Origin: Candidatus Sulfotelmatobacter sp.
GTDB taxonomy: Bacteria; Acidobacteriota; Terriglobia; Terriglobales; Acidobacteriaceae
NCBI GenBank assembly: GCA_025462865.1
Contig: JAOAPI010000026.1
Location: forward strand, 62,001-126,000
DNA: 64,000 bases
Direction of reading: 5' to 3'
The notes beneath the pieces were generated by a model. It saw only the letters and a program-made list of their open reading frames with translations, was not told the origin of the DNA and did not search any database. Shown here one piece after another: positions 49,401 to 57,943 of the stretch (position 1 is its first letter; the number at the start of each line of letters is the position of its first letter). The translations under genes and the position numbers were made by a program.

Positions 49401-50126
49401 CTAGCGCATTCTCCGTAACGCGTCCTTATACTGCTTCAAAACACCGGGGGAAGGGGCCGATAGCTCGCGACTTGAGGTCGAAATCTTTTCTGGCACGCTG
49501 AAAAACCAAATCCAGATCAACACCGCCACAGAGTATGCCACAAGTGAAGTCCAGCCCCATGACAATTTGAATCTTGTTCCAAAATCCGAAAACTTGATCG
49601 TCGTCAGTAGCATAACGGTCGCATAAAGCCCAAAACCCGTGGCTATGCCAAACGGATACTGCCGCCAACGTAGACCCACGATTGGGACGAGCGTCACCAA
49701 TCCAGCGAACACGAAGACTTGCACGAACCTAACGGCAATTTCACCGATGACAATATAGAACTCGATGCCGCCAAGGCGCGAGGGGATGACGTTCGCCCTG
49801 GCAAGACTCATGCCTACGCCCGCAACAAGGAAAGCCGGAAAGATAAGGCGAGCCCACCACGCGCGGGTCAGGTTCCCTAGAACAGAGCGAAGTACTTCAT
49901 ACATCACAAGGATTCCAAGGAGATCGTAGCCAGCTTCGGTGATCCAATAGGTTGCGAAATAGGGGCGTGGATAGTTAAGGGCCACAAACCGCGCCACATC
50001 AGCGGCAACGGCAAAGGCCACGTAGGAGAAAAAACAAGGGCATGCTTCGTAAGCGCGCTTCCGAATCAGCAACCATAGCAGAGACGCCAGAAGCCCAAGC
50101 GGAATGAACCACACGAGTAGCTTCAT
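49401..50126 (-). CDS. Seven-helix membrane protein of unknown function
   Basis: 241 residues with about seven membrane helices: MKLLVWFIPLGLLASLLWLLI, CFFSYVAFAVAADVARFVAL, YDLLGILVMYEVLRSVLG and a last one near VAYSVAVLIWIWFFSVP. The layout (short loops, N-terminus outside) is like the uncharacterised acidobacterial membrane proteins I have seen; no catalytic motif is visible. There is no ribosome-binding site: a 10-bp hairpin ends four bases before the ATG. The middle gene of a three-gene minus-strand group. Confidence 0.72.
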   Translation of the reverse strand: MKLLVWFIPLGLLASLLWLLIRKRAYEACPCFFSYVAFAVAADVARFVALNYPRPYFATYWITEAGYDLLGILVMYEVLRSVLGNLTRAWWARLIFPAFLVAGVGMSLARANVIPSRLGGIEFYIVIGEIAVRFVQVFVFAGLVTLVPIVGLRWRQYPFGIATGFGLYATVMLLTTIKFSDFGTRFKLSWGWTSLVAYSVAVLIWIWFFSVPEKISTSSRELSAPSPGVLKQYKDALRRMR

Positions 50127-50130
50127 ATAG

Positions 50131-50160
50131 CCGGGAGCAGCTTACCTGATCTGCTCCCGG
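50131..50160 (-). promoter_or_regulatory. Perfect 10-bp hairpin abutting a start codon
   Basis: CCGGGAGCAG (50131-50140) and CTGCTCCCGG (50151-50160) pair fully around a 10-base loop. On the minus strand it ends four bases before the ATG of the seven-helix membrane-protein gene, where a ribosome-binding site should be. It could control translation or process the transcript after the small peptide gene. Confidence 0.6.
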
Positions 50161-50179
50161 TTTCCGAGAGTAATCTGTT

Positions 50180-50359
50180 TTAGGCCCCAATTCTCCCGTG
50201 GGCAAGCTTAATCGCCGTCCCGATAGGCTGCGGGTTAGACGTGTCAGCTACAGCTGGTTTCGTAGTTGTGGACTTCTTAGGCGGCGGGCCGGACCCGTCG
50301 GCCAAAGCTACTGAAGCGAACGACACGAGCAACAATGCAACTCCGAGGATTCGTTTCAT
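50180..50359 (-). CDS. Small exported peptide
   Basis: 59 residues from ATG 50359, with AAGGAG seven bases upstream. A signal peptide (MKRILGVALLLVSFASVALA) leaves a mature peptide of about 39 residues: Asp-Gly-Ser-Gly-Pro-Pro-Pro, Lys/Thr/Ala-rich, ending KLAHGRIGA. A strong ribosome-binding site and a clean signal support a real gene despite its size. No Cys, so not a disulfide peptide. It leads a three-gene minus-strand set that includes two membrane proteins. Function unknown. Confidence 0.75.
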   Translation of the reverse strand: MKRILGVALLLVSFASVALADGSGPPPKKSTTTKPAVADTSNPQPIGTAIKLAHGRIGA

Positions 50360-50498
50360 TGTGATTCTCCTTGTTAATTGATATATGGGGAGTGCCCCAG
50401 GCAAACAGTTTAGTCGCGGACGCAAGTAATGCGGATTTCCGGCGGTGGGAAGGGATAAGTCCGCGACAGCGTAGGACTTGAATGCCTTTGCGACACTC

Positions 50499-51737
50499 TT
50501 AGTGGATCGTCTTGGTCTTGCGCGACATGTAATCCATCAGCAGGTACTGCCCGAGCGTGTAAGGGGTGGTGAAGTAGGCTTTGCCGCGGCACATCTCGGT
50601 GACCTTCTGGACGAACTGCACGAGGCCATAATCCGATGCAAGCATAAAAGTGTTGATGAGGACGCCGGCGCGCTTGCACTTTGACACTTCTTCGAGGGTC
50701 TGGCTGACGACGAGGGGATCGAGGCCGAAGGCGTTTTTGTAGATGCGTCCGTCTTCGAGGGTGAGCGCGGAGGGCTTGCCATCGGTGATCATGACAATCT
50801 GTTTCATGTCTTTTCGCTGCCGCTGCAGAATCCGCTGGGCCATACGCAGACCTTCGCGCGTGTTGGTGTAGTAAGGACCAACCTTGACCCGGGCGAGCTG
50901 CGAAAGCGGAACTTCTTCAGCCGAGTCATGGAACAGTACAAGCGAAAGCGAGTCGCCGGGATACTGCGTCCGGATCAGATGCGACAGCGCCATGGCAACT
51001 TTTTTCGCGGGAGTAAAGCGGTCTTCGCCGTAGAGAATCATGGAATGCGAGCAATCAAGCATGAGCACCGTCGCACAAGACGATTGGTACTCGCACTGGT
51101 GGACCTGCAGGTCGGAGTATTCGATGTTGAGTGGCAGGCTGAGGCCCTCGCGCTGGATGGCGCTAGACAGGGTCGCGGTAATGTCGAGGTTAAGTGTGTC
51201 GCCGAACTCGTAGGTTCGGGATGCGCCGCTGGCTTCAATTCCGGTGGCCAGGTCGCGTGTGTCGTGGCGTCCGAAGCTGGATTTGCCAAGCGAGCCCAGC
51301 AGGTTGCGCAGGGACTTGAATCCAAGGAAGTCGAGGCTCTTGTCGGTGATTTCGAACTTGGCGTTCTGCTGGTTTTCGCCAGTCTGTCCGCCTACGCTCG
51401 ATGGGCGGGAAGGATCGTGAGGCTCATCGATGGAGATGTAATCCTCCTGCTGCATGCGCTCGATCAGCTTTTCGATGAGTTCATCAAGTTTGCCGTCCGC
51501 CGCCATCTGCTGAAGACGCTCGCGCATCTCCTCATCGAACTGGTCGCCTTCCATTAGCGCCTGTTCGATGGCGCGACGAAGGTTATCGAGCGTTTGTTCG
51601 CCCTCAGGCATCTCGAACCACATGTCGCTCTGGAATCCGCTCTGCAGCAGGTAGTTAGAGAGCGCTCCGAGCAGGTCCTCCATGCTCATCTCGCCCGCGG
51701 GATCGGGCACGTATTTGGAGTAGCGGATGCGTTTCAT
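50499..51737 (-). CDS. VWA-domain protein (CoxE/chelatase-D-like)
   Basis: 412 residues. The first ~210 are mostly helical and acidic ([34 protein letters not shown]). The VWA domain follows with a full MIDAS: DCSHS (Asp228, Ser230, Ser232), a Thr in [13 protein letters not shown] and [12 protein letters not shown] proteins of this kind partner MoxR-type AAA+ ATPases to remodel or insert metal into targets. The MoxR-type gene lies directly upstream on the same strand, separated by a heptad array, so they should act together. The target is unknown; no nearby enzyme obviously needs activation. No ribosome-binding site is seen. Confidence 0.88.
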   Translation of the reverse strand: MKRIRYSKYVPDPAGEMSMEDLLGALSNYLLQSGFQSDMWFEMPEGEQTLDNLRRAIEQALMEGDQFDEEMRERLQQMAADGKLDELIEKLIERMQQEDYISIDEPHDPSRPSSVGGQTGENQQNAKFEITDKSLDFLGFKSLRNLLGSLGKSSFGRHDTRDLATGIEASGASRTYEFGDTLNLDITATLSSAIQREGLSLPLNIEYSDLQVHQCEYQSSCATVLMLDCSHSMILYGEDRFTPAKKVAMALSHLIRTQYPGDSLSLVLFHDSAEEVPLSQLARVKVGPYYTNTREGLRMAQRILQRQRKDMKQIVMITDGKPSALTLEDGRIYKNAFGLDPLVVSQTLEEVSKCKRAGVLINTFMLASDYGLVQFVQKVTEMCRGKAYFTTPYTLGQYLLMDYMSRKTKTIH

Positions 51738-51740
51738 AAG

Positions 51741-51829
51741 CAGTGGCCAGGGGTCAGTGGTTAGTGGTCAGTAGAACAACCCGTATCAGGCCTTTTCTGA
51801 CCACTGACCACTGGTCACTGACCACTTTA
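51741..51829. repeat. Heptad-repeat inverted pair between MoxR-type and VWA genes
   Basis: The left arm (51741-51774) and right arm (51797-51829) consist of CAGTGGT-type 7-bp units (right arm: CTGACCA, CTGACCA, CTGGTCA, CTGACCA). They are complementary at about 24 of 29 positions with a 22-base spacer. The right arm abuts the stop codon of the MoxR-type gene and the left arm starts four bases before the VWA start codon (minus strand). Confidence 0.88.
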
Positions 51830-53326
51830 GTTGAATTGCCTTCTTTGCCGGTACGGCGGTTCTTCTTTGTCGAAACTCTTCTCGCGCACCGGCTCGGGCT
51901 TCTTCTCTCCGGCCTTAAAGATGCGCTCTTCGTTGCGGCCGATGCGTTTGTGCGCGTACAGGCCTTCGAGGATGAATTCCGCCGCCGACACCTGCTGCTC
52001 CGGGCTTTCCTTCTGCGAAATTCCAAGCGGACCGAGCTTATCAATGAGCCCCTGAATCTCTTTCAAGTTTTCGAGAGCTTCGCCAGCAGAAACAGAGTCC
52101 GACAATTGAATCTCGCCGCCCAAATCGAACCACTGGACGATTTGTTGCACGTTCGCCCCGGTGAAGTACTCGTCATACGTTTTCGCAATGGCGGCGCGAA
52201 TGAGTTCGCGGCCCACGAAGTCAGCGCCCTTCATCTCACCTTCGTATTCGAGTTCAAGTTTCCCGGTGATGGCGGGCAGGGCGGCATAGACGTCGCTGAC
52301 GCGAGGGACAACGAGTTTTTCATCGTTGCGCAGAGCGCGGCGCTCGGCGTTCGAAATCACATTCTCCATCGCGGAGATCGGCAGGCGCTGGCTCACGCCA
52401 GATCGTTTATCGATTTTCTTGTCTTCGCGCGCCGCGAAGGCAATGCGTTCAATCACCTTCTGAATGTACGTAGGCAGGTGCATCGCATGCCCGTTGCGGC
52501 TGGTCCAGGCTTCCTGCGCGGTGATCGCAATGCCTTCATCCACTGTCGCCGGATAGTGTGTGCGAATCTCGGAGCCGATGCGGTCCTTGAGCGGCGTGAT
52601 GATTTTTCCGCGAGCTGTGTAGTCTTCGGGGTTCGCGCTGAAGACAATGGCGACGTCGAGGGGAAGACGTATGGGATATCCCTTAATTTGTACGTCGCCT
52701 TCCTGCATGATGTTAAAAAGTCCGACCTGAATCTTGCCTGCGAGATCAGGCAGTTCATTGATCGCGAAGATGCCGCGATTGGCGCGAGGAAGCAGTCCGT
52801 AATGAACGGTGAATTCGCTCGACAGTTCGTGGCCGCCACGTGCAGCCTTGATGGGATCAATGTCGCCAATCAGATCGGCGATGGTTACGTCTGGAGTAGC
52901 AAGTTTTTCCACGTAGCGGTCGTCCGGCGTGAGATAGGAGATGGGCGTAGCATCCCCGAGGCGCGTGACTTCTTCGCGGCAACGCCGGCAGATGGGAGCG
53001 TAAGGAGTGTCATGAATTTCGCATCCAGCAAGATACGGCATGTGAGGATCGAGTAATGTCGTAAGCGCCCGCAGAATGCGGCTTTTGGCCTGACCGCGCA
53101 ACCCCAGCAAAATAAAATTGTGGCGCGAAAGGATGGCGTTTACGATTTGGGGAACGACGGTGTCGTCGTAACCGACGATGCCGGGAAAAATACTGCTGTC
53201 ATCGTCGCGCTGACGCAGACGCGCAATCAGGTTGTCGCGGAGTTCGTCTTTCACGCGGCGAGTGCGCAGACGTTCTTCGGAAAAAGCACTGCGGCGCAAT
53301 TCGCCTAGTGTGCGCGGAAGACTCAT
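51827..53326 (-). CDS. MoxR/chelatase-type AAA+ ATPase with zinc-knuckle-like insertion
   Basis: 499 residues. Walker A is GLRGQAKS (75-82), Walker B lies in RGIFAINELPDLA and sensor 1 in VAIVFSANPEDYT. A segment between them has Cys102, His105, Cys113 and Cys116 (CEIHDTPYAPICRRC), a C-x2-H-x7-C-x2-C pattern that could bind zinc. The C-terminal part is a lid domain (ISYLTPDDRYVEK is before it; QEAWTSRNGHAMHLPTYIQKVIERIAFAA after). Related to Mg-chelatase subunit I and MoxR. Its partner VWA gene is directly downstream. The usual length of simple MoxR proteins is ~330; the extra length is at both ends. Confidence 0.9.
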   Translation of the reverse strand: MSLPRTLGELRRSAFSEERLRTRRVKDELRDNLIARLRQRDDDSSIFPGIVGYDDTVVPQIVNAILSRHNFILLGLRGQAKSRILRALTTLLDPHMPYLAGCEIHDTPYAPICRRCREEVTRLGDATPISYLTPDDRYVEKLATPDVTIADLIGDIDPIKAARGGHELSSEFTVHYGLLPRANRGIFAINELPDLAGKIQVGLFNIMQEGDVQIKGYPIRLPLDVAIVFSANPEDYTARGKIITPLKDRIGSEIRTHYPATVDEGIAITAQEAWTSRNGHAMHLPTYIQKVIERIAFAAREDKKIDKRSGVSQRLPISAMENVISNAERRALRNDEKLVVPRVSDVYAALPAITGKLELEYEGEMKGADFVGRELIRAAIAKTYDEYFTGANVQQIVQWFDLGGEIQLSDSVSAGEALENLKEIQGLIDKLGPLGISQKESPEQQVSAAEFILEGLYAHKRIGRNEERIFKAGEKKPEPVREKSFDKEEPPYRQRRQFN

Positions 53327-53449
53327 GAGAACCCCCAGAGAAAATACTTTCTAGGATTATACGCGGTAAGATTGGGCTTCGCGCTTCGGTGGCCCGACTT
53401 CTGCAGAATCTCTCGATGCGAACGTATCGCCGAAAGCCGGTGCCACGCG

Positions 53450-54088
53450 TCAGTGAACGTGACCATTTCCCCCGGCCCTCTCCCGGACGCGTGCAGCACG
53501 ATGAAGATTGGGAATAAGCGTTTCGAAATAAGCGATTAGCAAAGAAAGACGTCCGGGTTCAGAACGCAGTTCAAGCAGTTTTTGCTTGAAGTCCAAGTCG
53601 AGAGGTAATGAGCCAGCCAGAAAAAAAGACAAAGCAGACGGATCGGCGGCGGAAATATCCTGCGTAGCGTTAGCCATAGCCAGGAGTTCCGAATGCAATT
53701 GAATCGCGCGCGCGGTATCTTCCTGCGACGGCGCTCCCGGTTCGTCCTCGATCAAAATTACTTCGGCCCGTAGGAACGAACGTTCCTGGTTCAAACTCAG
53801 GACTTCAAAACGTTTGCGGCCTTCGGTGACGAGGCCGAGTCGGCCATCGGGATATTCTTTGATCACCGTAATAATTTCAGCGGTGCACCCCACCTCCGCG
53901 ATACCTTGCTCAACTGCACGAATCACTCCGAAGCTTTGGTGCAGCGACAGGCATTCGCCAATCATTTCCTTATACCGCGGTTCGAAAATGTGCAGGGGCA
54001 GAGGGGTGCCGGGAAATAGAACGACGTCGAGCGGAAACAAAGGAATGAGTGCAGCCAAAAGAATCTCCGGCGGGTCAGTGCTATTCAA
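53450..54088 (-). CDS. LON substrate-binding-domain protein
   Basis: 212 residues with the N-terminal domain of Lon protease alone: LIPLFPLDVVLFPGTPLPLHIFEPRYKEMIGECL, then EVGCTAEIITVIKEYPDGRLGLVTEGRKRFEVLSL. There is no AAA+ or protease domain, so it is not Lon itself. Such stand-alone proteins (PUA-like fold) are widespread and may bind unfolded or specific substrates; the role is unclear. The C-terminal ~100 residues are helical, as in family members. It is divergent from the SDR gene and in the same direction as the MoxR/VWA pair. Confidence 0.9.
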   Translation of the reverse strand: MNSTDPPEILLAALIPLFPLDVVLFPGTPLPLHIFEPRYKEMIGECLSLHQSFGVIRAVEQGIAEVGCTAEIITVIKEYPDGRLGLVTEGRKRFEVLSLNQERSFLRAEVILIEDEPGAPSQEDTARAIQLHSELLAMANATQDISAADPSALSFFLAGSLPLDLDFKQKLLELRSEPGRLSLLIAYFETLIPNLHRAARVRERAGGNGHVH

Positions 54089-54177
54089 TTCTACGCTAGA
54101 TAAATGTTCGGCAAGCCGCCGGTTACACCGTCAAATTCCCGTTTGACATCGTCGACGCAGGAGAATAAAAGCACGTC

Positions 54178-54960
54178 ATGGATCTTGCCGGAAAAATCGT
54201 GGTGGTCACAGGCGCTTCCATGGGAATTGGGGAAGCGATCGCAAAATCATTTGCCGATCATGGGGCGAGCGTAATCATGCTGTCTCGTGACGCGGGCCGG
54301 GTGGAGGCCGCGCGTGGCCGCGTCGGGCATGGTGAGCGAACTTTGGCGATGGCTTGCGACGTCCGGCACCGGGAAGAAATTGATCGCGCAATCGGGCTGA
54401 CACTTCATCATTTCCAGAAAATTGATGTCTGGGTGAACAACGCCGGCCACGGACTGCTGGATTCCGTGGCGCAGATGGAAATGGCGGCCTGCCGCGAAAT
54501 GTTTGAGACGAATTTATTTGGAGCGGTAGCGGCGATGCAGGCCGTGATCCCCGTGATGCGGCAGCAGGGCGGAGGAATGATCATCAACATATCGAGCGTG
54601 GCCGGCCACATACCCTTGCCATTTCATGCGGCTTACAGTGCAACCAAGTTCGCGTTGAACGCAATTGGCAAAGCTGCGGGTGTCGAGTTGAAAGGGGACG
54701 GGATTCACGTCCTCACAGTTTGTCCCGGATTCGTTCGGACCTCGTTCAGCAAGAATGTGGTGCGTGGCAACGAGTTGAAGCGGGTACGTCCAGAGTCAGT
54801 GAGAGGGATTACCGCTGAACGCGTGGCACGGGCGACGATGCAAGGATATTTGAAGCGAAAGAGGGAAGTGATTGTGCCGTGGACGATGTATGCGCCGCAG
54901 AAACTCTATCAACTTTTTCCGGGACTGGTGGAATGGGCCATGGGACGGATGGCGAAATAA
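54178..54960 (+). CDS. Short-chain dehydrogenase/reductase
   Basis: 260 residues. The NAD(P) site is VVVTGASMGIGEAIAKSFADHG, followed by the NNAGHG strand, the catalytic Ser in INISSVAGHI, and Tyr-x3-Lys in YSATKFALNAIG. The C-terminal part (LTVCPGFVRTSFSK; KRKREVIVPWTMYAPQKLYQLFPGLVEW) has a hydrophobic tail that may touch the membrane, as in the DltE/YqjQ-like group. The substrate is unknown. It stands alone. Confidence 0.9.
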   Translation: MDLAGKIVVVTGASMGIGEAIAKSFADHGASVIMLSRDAGRVEAARGRVGHGERTLAMACDVRHREEIDRAIGLTLHHFQKIDVWVNNAGHGLLDSVAQMEMAACREMFETNLFGAVAAMQAVIPVMRQQGGGMIINISSVAGHIPLPFHAAYSATKFALNAIGKAAGVELKGDGIHVLTVCPGFVRTSFSKNVVRGNELKRVRPESVRGITAERVARATMQGYLKRKREVIVPWTMYAPQKLYQLFPGLVEWAMGRMAK

Positions 54961-54976
54961 CGAAAGGCCAAAATCT

Positions 54977-54997
54977 AACCGCAGAATCACAGAGAGG
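54977..54997. repeat. Degenerate ACCGCAG...ACAGAGAGG element, second copy
   Basis: AACCGCAGAATCACAGAGAGG lies between convergent SDR and TPR genes and resembles the sequence at 22456-22486. No other structure is visible. Confidence 0.3.
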
Positions 54998-55001
54998 ATA
55001 T

Positions 55002-55310
55002 CTATCCTAACTCTGCCAACATAGCTTCCATTTCAGATTGCGAATGAAGATTACCGGTGCGGCGGGCGGAAGCTATGCCATCGTTCAGCATGGTCTTGGC
55101 TTCTACGATGCGGTCCGCGCGGGCTAGTACTTGCGCCGCCATAAAGTAGCCGGCAGTGTAGTCAGGATTCGCCTGAAGCAGAATCGAGAATTCAGCCAGC
55201 GAACGATCCAGGTCACCTTGCTTGGAGTACTCCATTGCCAGTCCATAGCGGGCGAATGTGTCATTCGGATTCTGGGTCAGTATCTCGTTGAGGGCTGCAA
55301 TGCGGTCCAT
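55002..55310 (-). CDS. Small TPR-repeat protein
   Basis: 102 residues with three TPR-like helix pairs: NDTFARYGLAMEYSKQGDLDRSLAEFSILLQANPDYTAGYFMAAQVLARADRIVEAKTML. No signal peptide, so cytoplasmic. TPRs bind partner proteins. The partner is unknown. It is divergent from the Cys-rich gene at 55451. The start ATG at 55310 gives MDRIAALNEILTQNP, a normal repeat opening. Confidence 0.85.
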   Translation of the reverse strand: MDRIAALNEILTQNPNDTFARYGLAMEYSKQGDLDRSLAEFSILLQANPDYTAGYFMAAQVLARADRIVEAKTMLNDGIASARRTGNLHSQSEMEAMLAELG

Positions 55311-55450
55311 AGATCAGTTCTCAGCTGTGATGAGGTTACTACAAAGCTCGCTGAACTTTTCGCACGCCATGATCTTCTGATTTGGCTTGCTTCTGTGCGG
55401 TGAGTAGAATGAGCAATCCTTAGATTTCATTAATTGTCAGGAGGCCGGCG

Positions 55451-55912
55451 GTGGCTTGTCCATTTTTTATGCCAATGGAGAAGTTAGAGAATGGGGCATG
55501 GCTGCATGCGGGACGACTGCCGCTGGGATGCGGCTGGAGTGGACACTGTGCGGCTCCAGGACATGAAGGCGAGGTTCCTTCATCAGAGGAATTGCAGGAG
55601 TTTTGCAATCTCGGTTACGCACACGGTTGTGCACGGTTGCCGCCTCTGCGGGTCTGGGATTCGGTGCGGTTTGGGGCTCGAACTATTTGCGGGGACGCGA
55701 ATGTCGCGTCACTCGGTCGCATTCAAGTTCGCTACGTGTGCGAACGGGCGCATCGTCCCGTGGAGCACGGTGTACTCGTGTTTGATTCCATTAAAGCGCG
55801 TTGGGATCAGCAGCATCGCGATGCCCGCGTGCAGCGGATGGCGGAATGCTTTGTGGCCTCCTACCTTGCAAAAAGGAGAACTCAGGAAATTACTCAGGCA
55901 GCCGCGAGTTGA
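55451..55912 (+). CDS. Cys-rich conserved acidobacterial protein
   Basis: 153 residues from GTG 55451, with AGGAGG at 55439-55444 six bases upstream. The N-terminal half has a regular Cys pattern: MACPFFMP, RLPLGCGWSGHCAAPGHEGE, LQEFCNLGYAHGCARLP. It holds five or more conserved-looking Cys that could ligate a metal or an iron-sulfur cluster. The C-terminal half (RIQVRYVCERAHRPVEHGVLVFDSIKARWDQQHRD) is ordinary. I recall closely similar proteins in other acidobacteria, but none is characterised. A longer overlapping frame at 55491-56318 is a shadow. It precedes the thioesterase gene by 89 bases on the same strand. Confidence 0.8.
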   Translation: MACPFFMPMEKLENGAWLHAGRLPLGCGWSGHCAAPGHEGEVPSSEELQEFCNLGYAHGCARLPPLRVWDSVRFGARTICGDANVASLGRIQVRYVCERAHRPVEHGVLVFDSIKARWDQQHRDARVQRMAECFVASYLAKRRTQEITQAAAS

Positions 55913-56001
55913 GCGGACATCGATTGCACATTGGTCGCACAACGGCCGCACGAAGCTAGAGACCAGGATCAGGACAAAGTCGGAAATAGGAAGAACCCAA
56001 T

Positions 56002-56502
56002 ATGAGGGACGAGATGCTGATGCCGCGGCCGGTCAGGGATTCGCAATCCGAGATGACCGAAATTGTTCTGCCCAACGATGCCAATCCACTTGCCGCGCTC
56101 TTAGGTGGCCGCTTGATGCACTGGATCGACTTGGCTGGAGCAATGGCCGCTCATCGTCATTCGCGGAGTCACGTGGTGACGGCTTCGGTAGATCATATCG
56201 ATTTCCTCGTTCCAGTCCGAGTGGGAGATCTCGTGATCCTGCGGTCGTCAGTGAATCGTGTTTTTCACACCTCCATGGAAACAGGAGTGAAAGTCTTCGT
56301 GGAGAACTATATTGCTGATACAGCGCAGCACGTAGCCTCGGCCTACCTGACATTTGTGGCCATCGACGCCCAGGGAAATCACTTGAAAGTTCCCGCGGTG
56401 ATTCCTGAAAACGAGGACCAGCAGCGGCGCTACGACGATGCGGGCCGGCGGCGCGAGATCCGGCGAGCTGAACTGGATCGGCGGCGCAAAGCGAAACGGT
56501 AA
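56002..56502 (+). CDS. Hotdog-fold acyl-CoA thioesterase
   Basis: 166 residues with one hotdog domain of the BACH/YciA type: SEMTEIVLPNDANPLAALLGGRLMHWIDLAGAMAAHRHS, then VDHIDFLVPVRVGDLVILRSSV. The Asn-x5-7-GGxxMxWID pattern holds the catalytic and CoA contacts. It hydrolyses acyl-CoA thioesters; chain-length preference is unknown. The last ~30 residues are highly charged (RRREIRRAELDRRRKAKR). It lies 79 bases before cydA, same strand. Confidence 0.92.
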   Translation: MRDEMLMPRPVRDSQSEMTEIVLPNDANPLAALLGGRLMHWIDLAGAMAAHRHSRSHVVTASVDHIDFLVPVRVGDLVILRSSVNRVFHTSMETGVKVFVENYIADTAQHVASAYLTFVAIDAQGNHLKVPAVIPENEDQQRRYDDAGRRREIRRAELDRRRKAKR

Positions 56503-56580
56503 TCCACAACTCTCGTGACCGGCGTCACATCTGGCCTTCGCGGAGTCGATAGTCTACTCTTTACGCGCAGTGGATTTTCT

Positions 56581-57918
56581 ATGGATAGCGCTCTTCTAGT
56601 TCATCGCATTCACTTCGCCTTCACCATTACCTTCCACTATCTCTTTCCGCAGCTCACGATGGGCATGGCGCCGCTGATCGTGATTCTCAAAACGCTTGGC
56701 CTTCGCCGTAACGATGAGACCTATCATGAAGCGGCGCGTTTTTGGGCGAAGATTTTCGGCATCAACTTTCTGCTGGGCGTGGTGACCGGAATTCCGATGG
56801 AATTTCAGTTTGGCACGAACTGGTCGCACTTCTCCCGCTTTGCCGGAGGCGTGGTCGGGCAGACGCTGGCCATGGAAGGCGTTTTTTCTTTCTTCCTGGA
56901 GTCGGCGTTTTTGGGGCTGTTCCTGTACGGAGAAAAGCGGCTGAGCGCGCGGGCGCACTGGTGGTCGGCGATGGCGGTATTTCTGGGATCGTGGCTCTCG
57001 GGGTTCTTCATCATCGTCACGGATGCGTGGATGCAGCACCCCGTGGGCTATGCCAGGGCTGCGGACGGCTCGTTGCAGCTTGCCAGCTTCTGGGAACTGC
57101 TGCTCAATCCTTGGGCGTGGTGGCAGTATGCGCACAACATGAGCGGAGCCGTGATTACGGGTGCGATCGTGATGGCGTCAGTCGGCGCTTTTTATTTGCT
57201 GTGCGGAAAGTTCGAAGTGCATGGCCGGATTTTCGTGAGAGTGGGAGTGATCGCCGGATTGATCTTCAGCGTGTTGCAGTTGTTTCCCACCGGTGACGGC
57301 CAGGGACGGATGATTGCTCTGCATCAACCGGTTACGCTGGCGGCAATGGAAGCATTGTTCACGAGCCAACCCGGCGCGCCACTGGTGATACTCGGGCAAC
57401 CGAATGTGGAAGAGCGCAAGATCGACAACCCGCTGGAAGTTCCCGAAGCGCTGAGCTTCTTGACTTATAAAGCATGGAAAGCCAATGTGCAGGGCCTCGA
57501 TGCATTTCCTCCCGACCTGTGGCCGCAGAACGTTGCACTGCTCTATTACAGCTACCACATCATGGTTGGACTGGGGACGATCTTTATCGCCATCATGCTG
57601 GTGGCGGTGCTGCTGTTGTGGCGGGGCAAGCTATTTTCCGCGCACTGGATGCTCTGGATCCTGATGTTGGCTTTACCCTTTCCTTACATCGCTAACACCG
57701 CAGGATGGATGACTGCGGAGTTAGGCCGGCAGCCTTGGCTGGTTTACGGCTTGATGCGCACGGCGGACGGTTACTCGAAGATGGTGTCCGCGGGCAATGG
57801 CATGTTCACGCTGCTGGGCTTCTTCGGCATGTACACCGTGCTTGGTATCTTGTTTCTCTTTCTGGTGCGACGTGAGATTGAACATGGGCCGGTGGCCGAC
57901 GTGAGTTCTCCGCGCTAG
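56581..57918 (+). CDS. cydA: Cytochrome bd-type quinol oxidase subunit I, cyanide-insensitive (short Q-loop) type
   Basis: 445 residues from ATG 56581 (MDSALLVHRIHFAFTITFHYLF); the frame is open to 56515 but those residues are not family-like. Heme ligands fall at the classical positions: His19 (heme b595), His185 (heme b558, in QYAHNMSGA), and Glu99/Glu107 in AMEGVFSFFLESAF of the proton path. The segment between helices 6 and 7 is short, so the long Q-loop insert of E. coli CydA is absent; this is the CIO class. It oxidises quinol and reduces oxygen in the cytoplasmic membrane. It is the first gene of cydAB, 26 bases from cydB. Confidence 0.95.
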   Translation: MDSALLVHRIHFAFTITFHYLFPQLTMGMAPLIVILKTLGLRRNDETYHEAARFWAKIFGINFLLGVVTGIPMEFQFGTNWSHFSRFAGGVVGQTLAMEGVFSFFLESAFLGLFLYGEKRLSARAHWWSAMAVFLGSWLSGFFIIVTDAWMQHPVGYARAADGSLQLASFWELLLNPWAWWQYAHNMSGAVITGAIVMASVGAFYLLCGKFEVHGRIFVRVGVIAGLIFSVLQLFPTGDGQGRMIALHQPVTLAAMEALFTSQPGAPLVILGQPNVEERKIDNPLEVPEALSFLTYKAWKANVQGLDAFPPDLWPQNVALLYYSYHIMVGLGTIFIAIMLVAVLLLWRGKLFSAHWMLWILMLALPFPYIANTAGWMTAELGRQPWLVYGLMRTADGYSKMVSAGNGMFTLLGFFGMYTVLGILFLFLVRREIEHGPVADVSSPR

Positions 57919-57943
57919 GAAACGGCAGTGTGTAAGGAGCACG

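Noticed and set aside
51743-53056. A 437-codon open frame on the plus strand.
   Set aside because: It is antisense to the MoxR-type gene, which has Walker A and other motifs. The plus-strand translation has no recognisable domain.
55491-56318. A 275-codon frame across the Cys-rich gene and the thioesterase.
   Set aside because: It is out of frame with both; the hotdog motifs and the AGGAGG-led GTG gene are in another frame.
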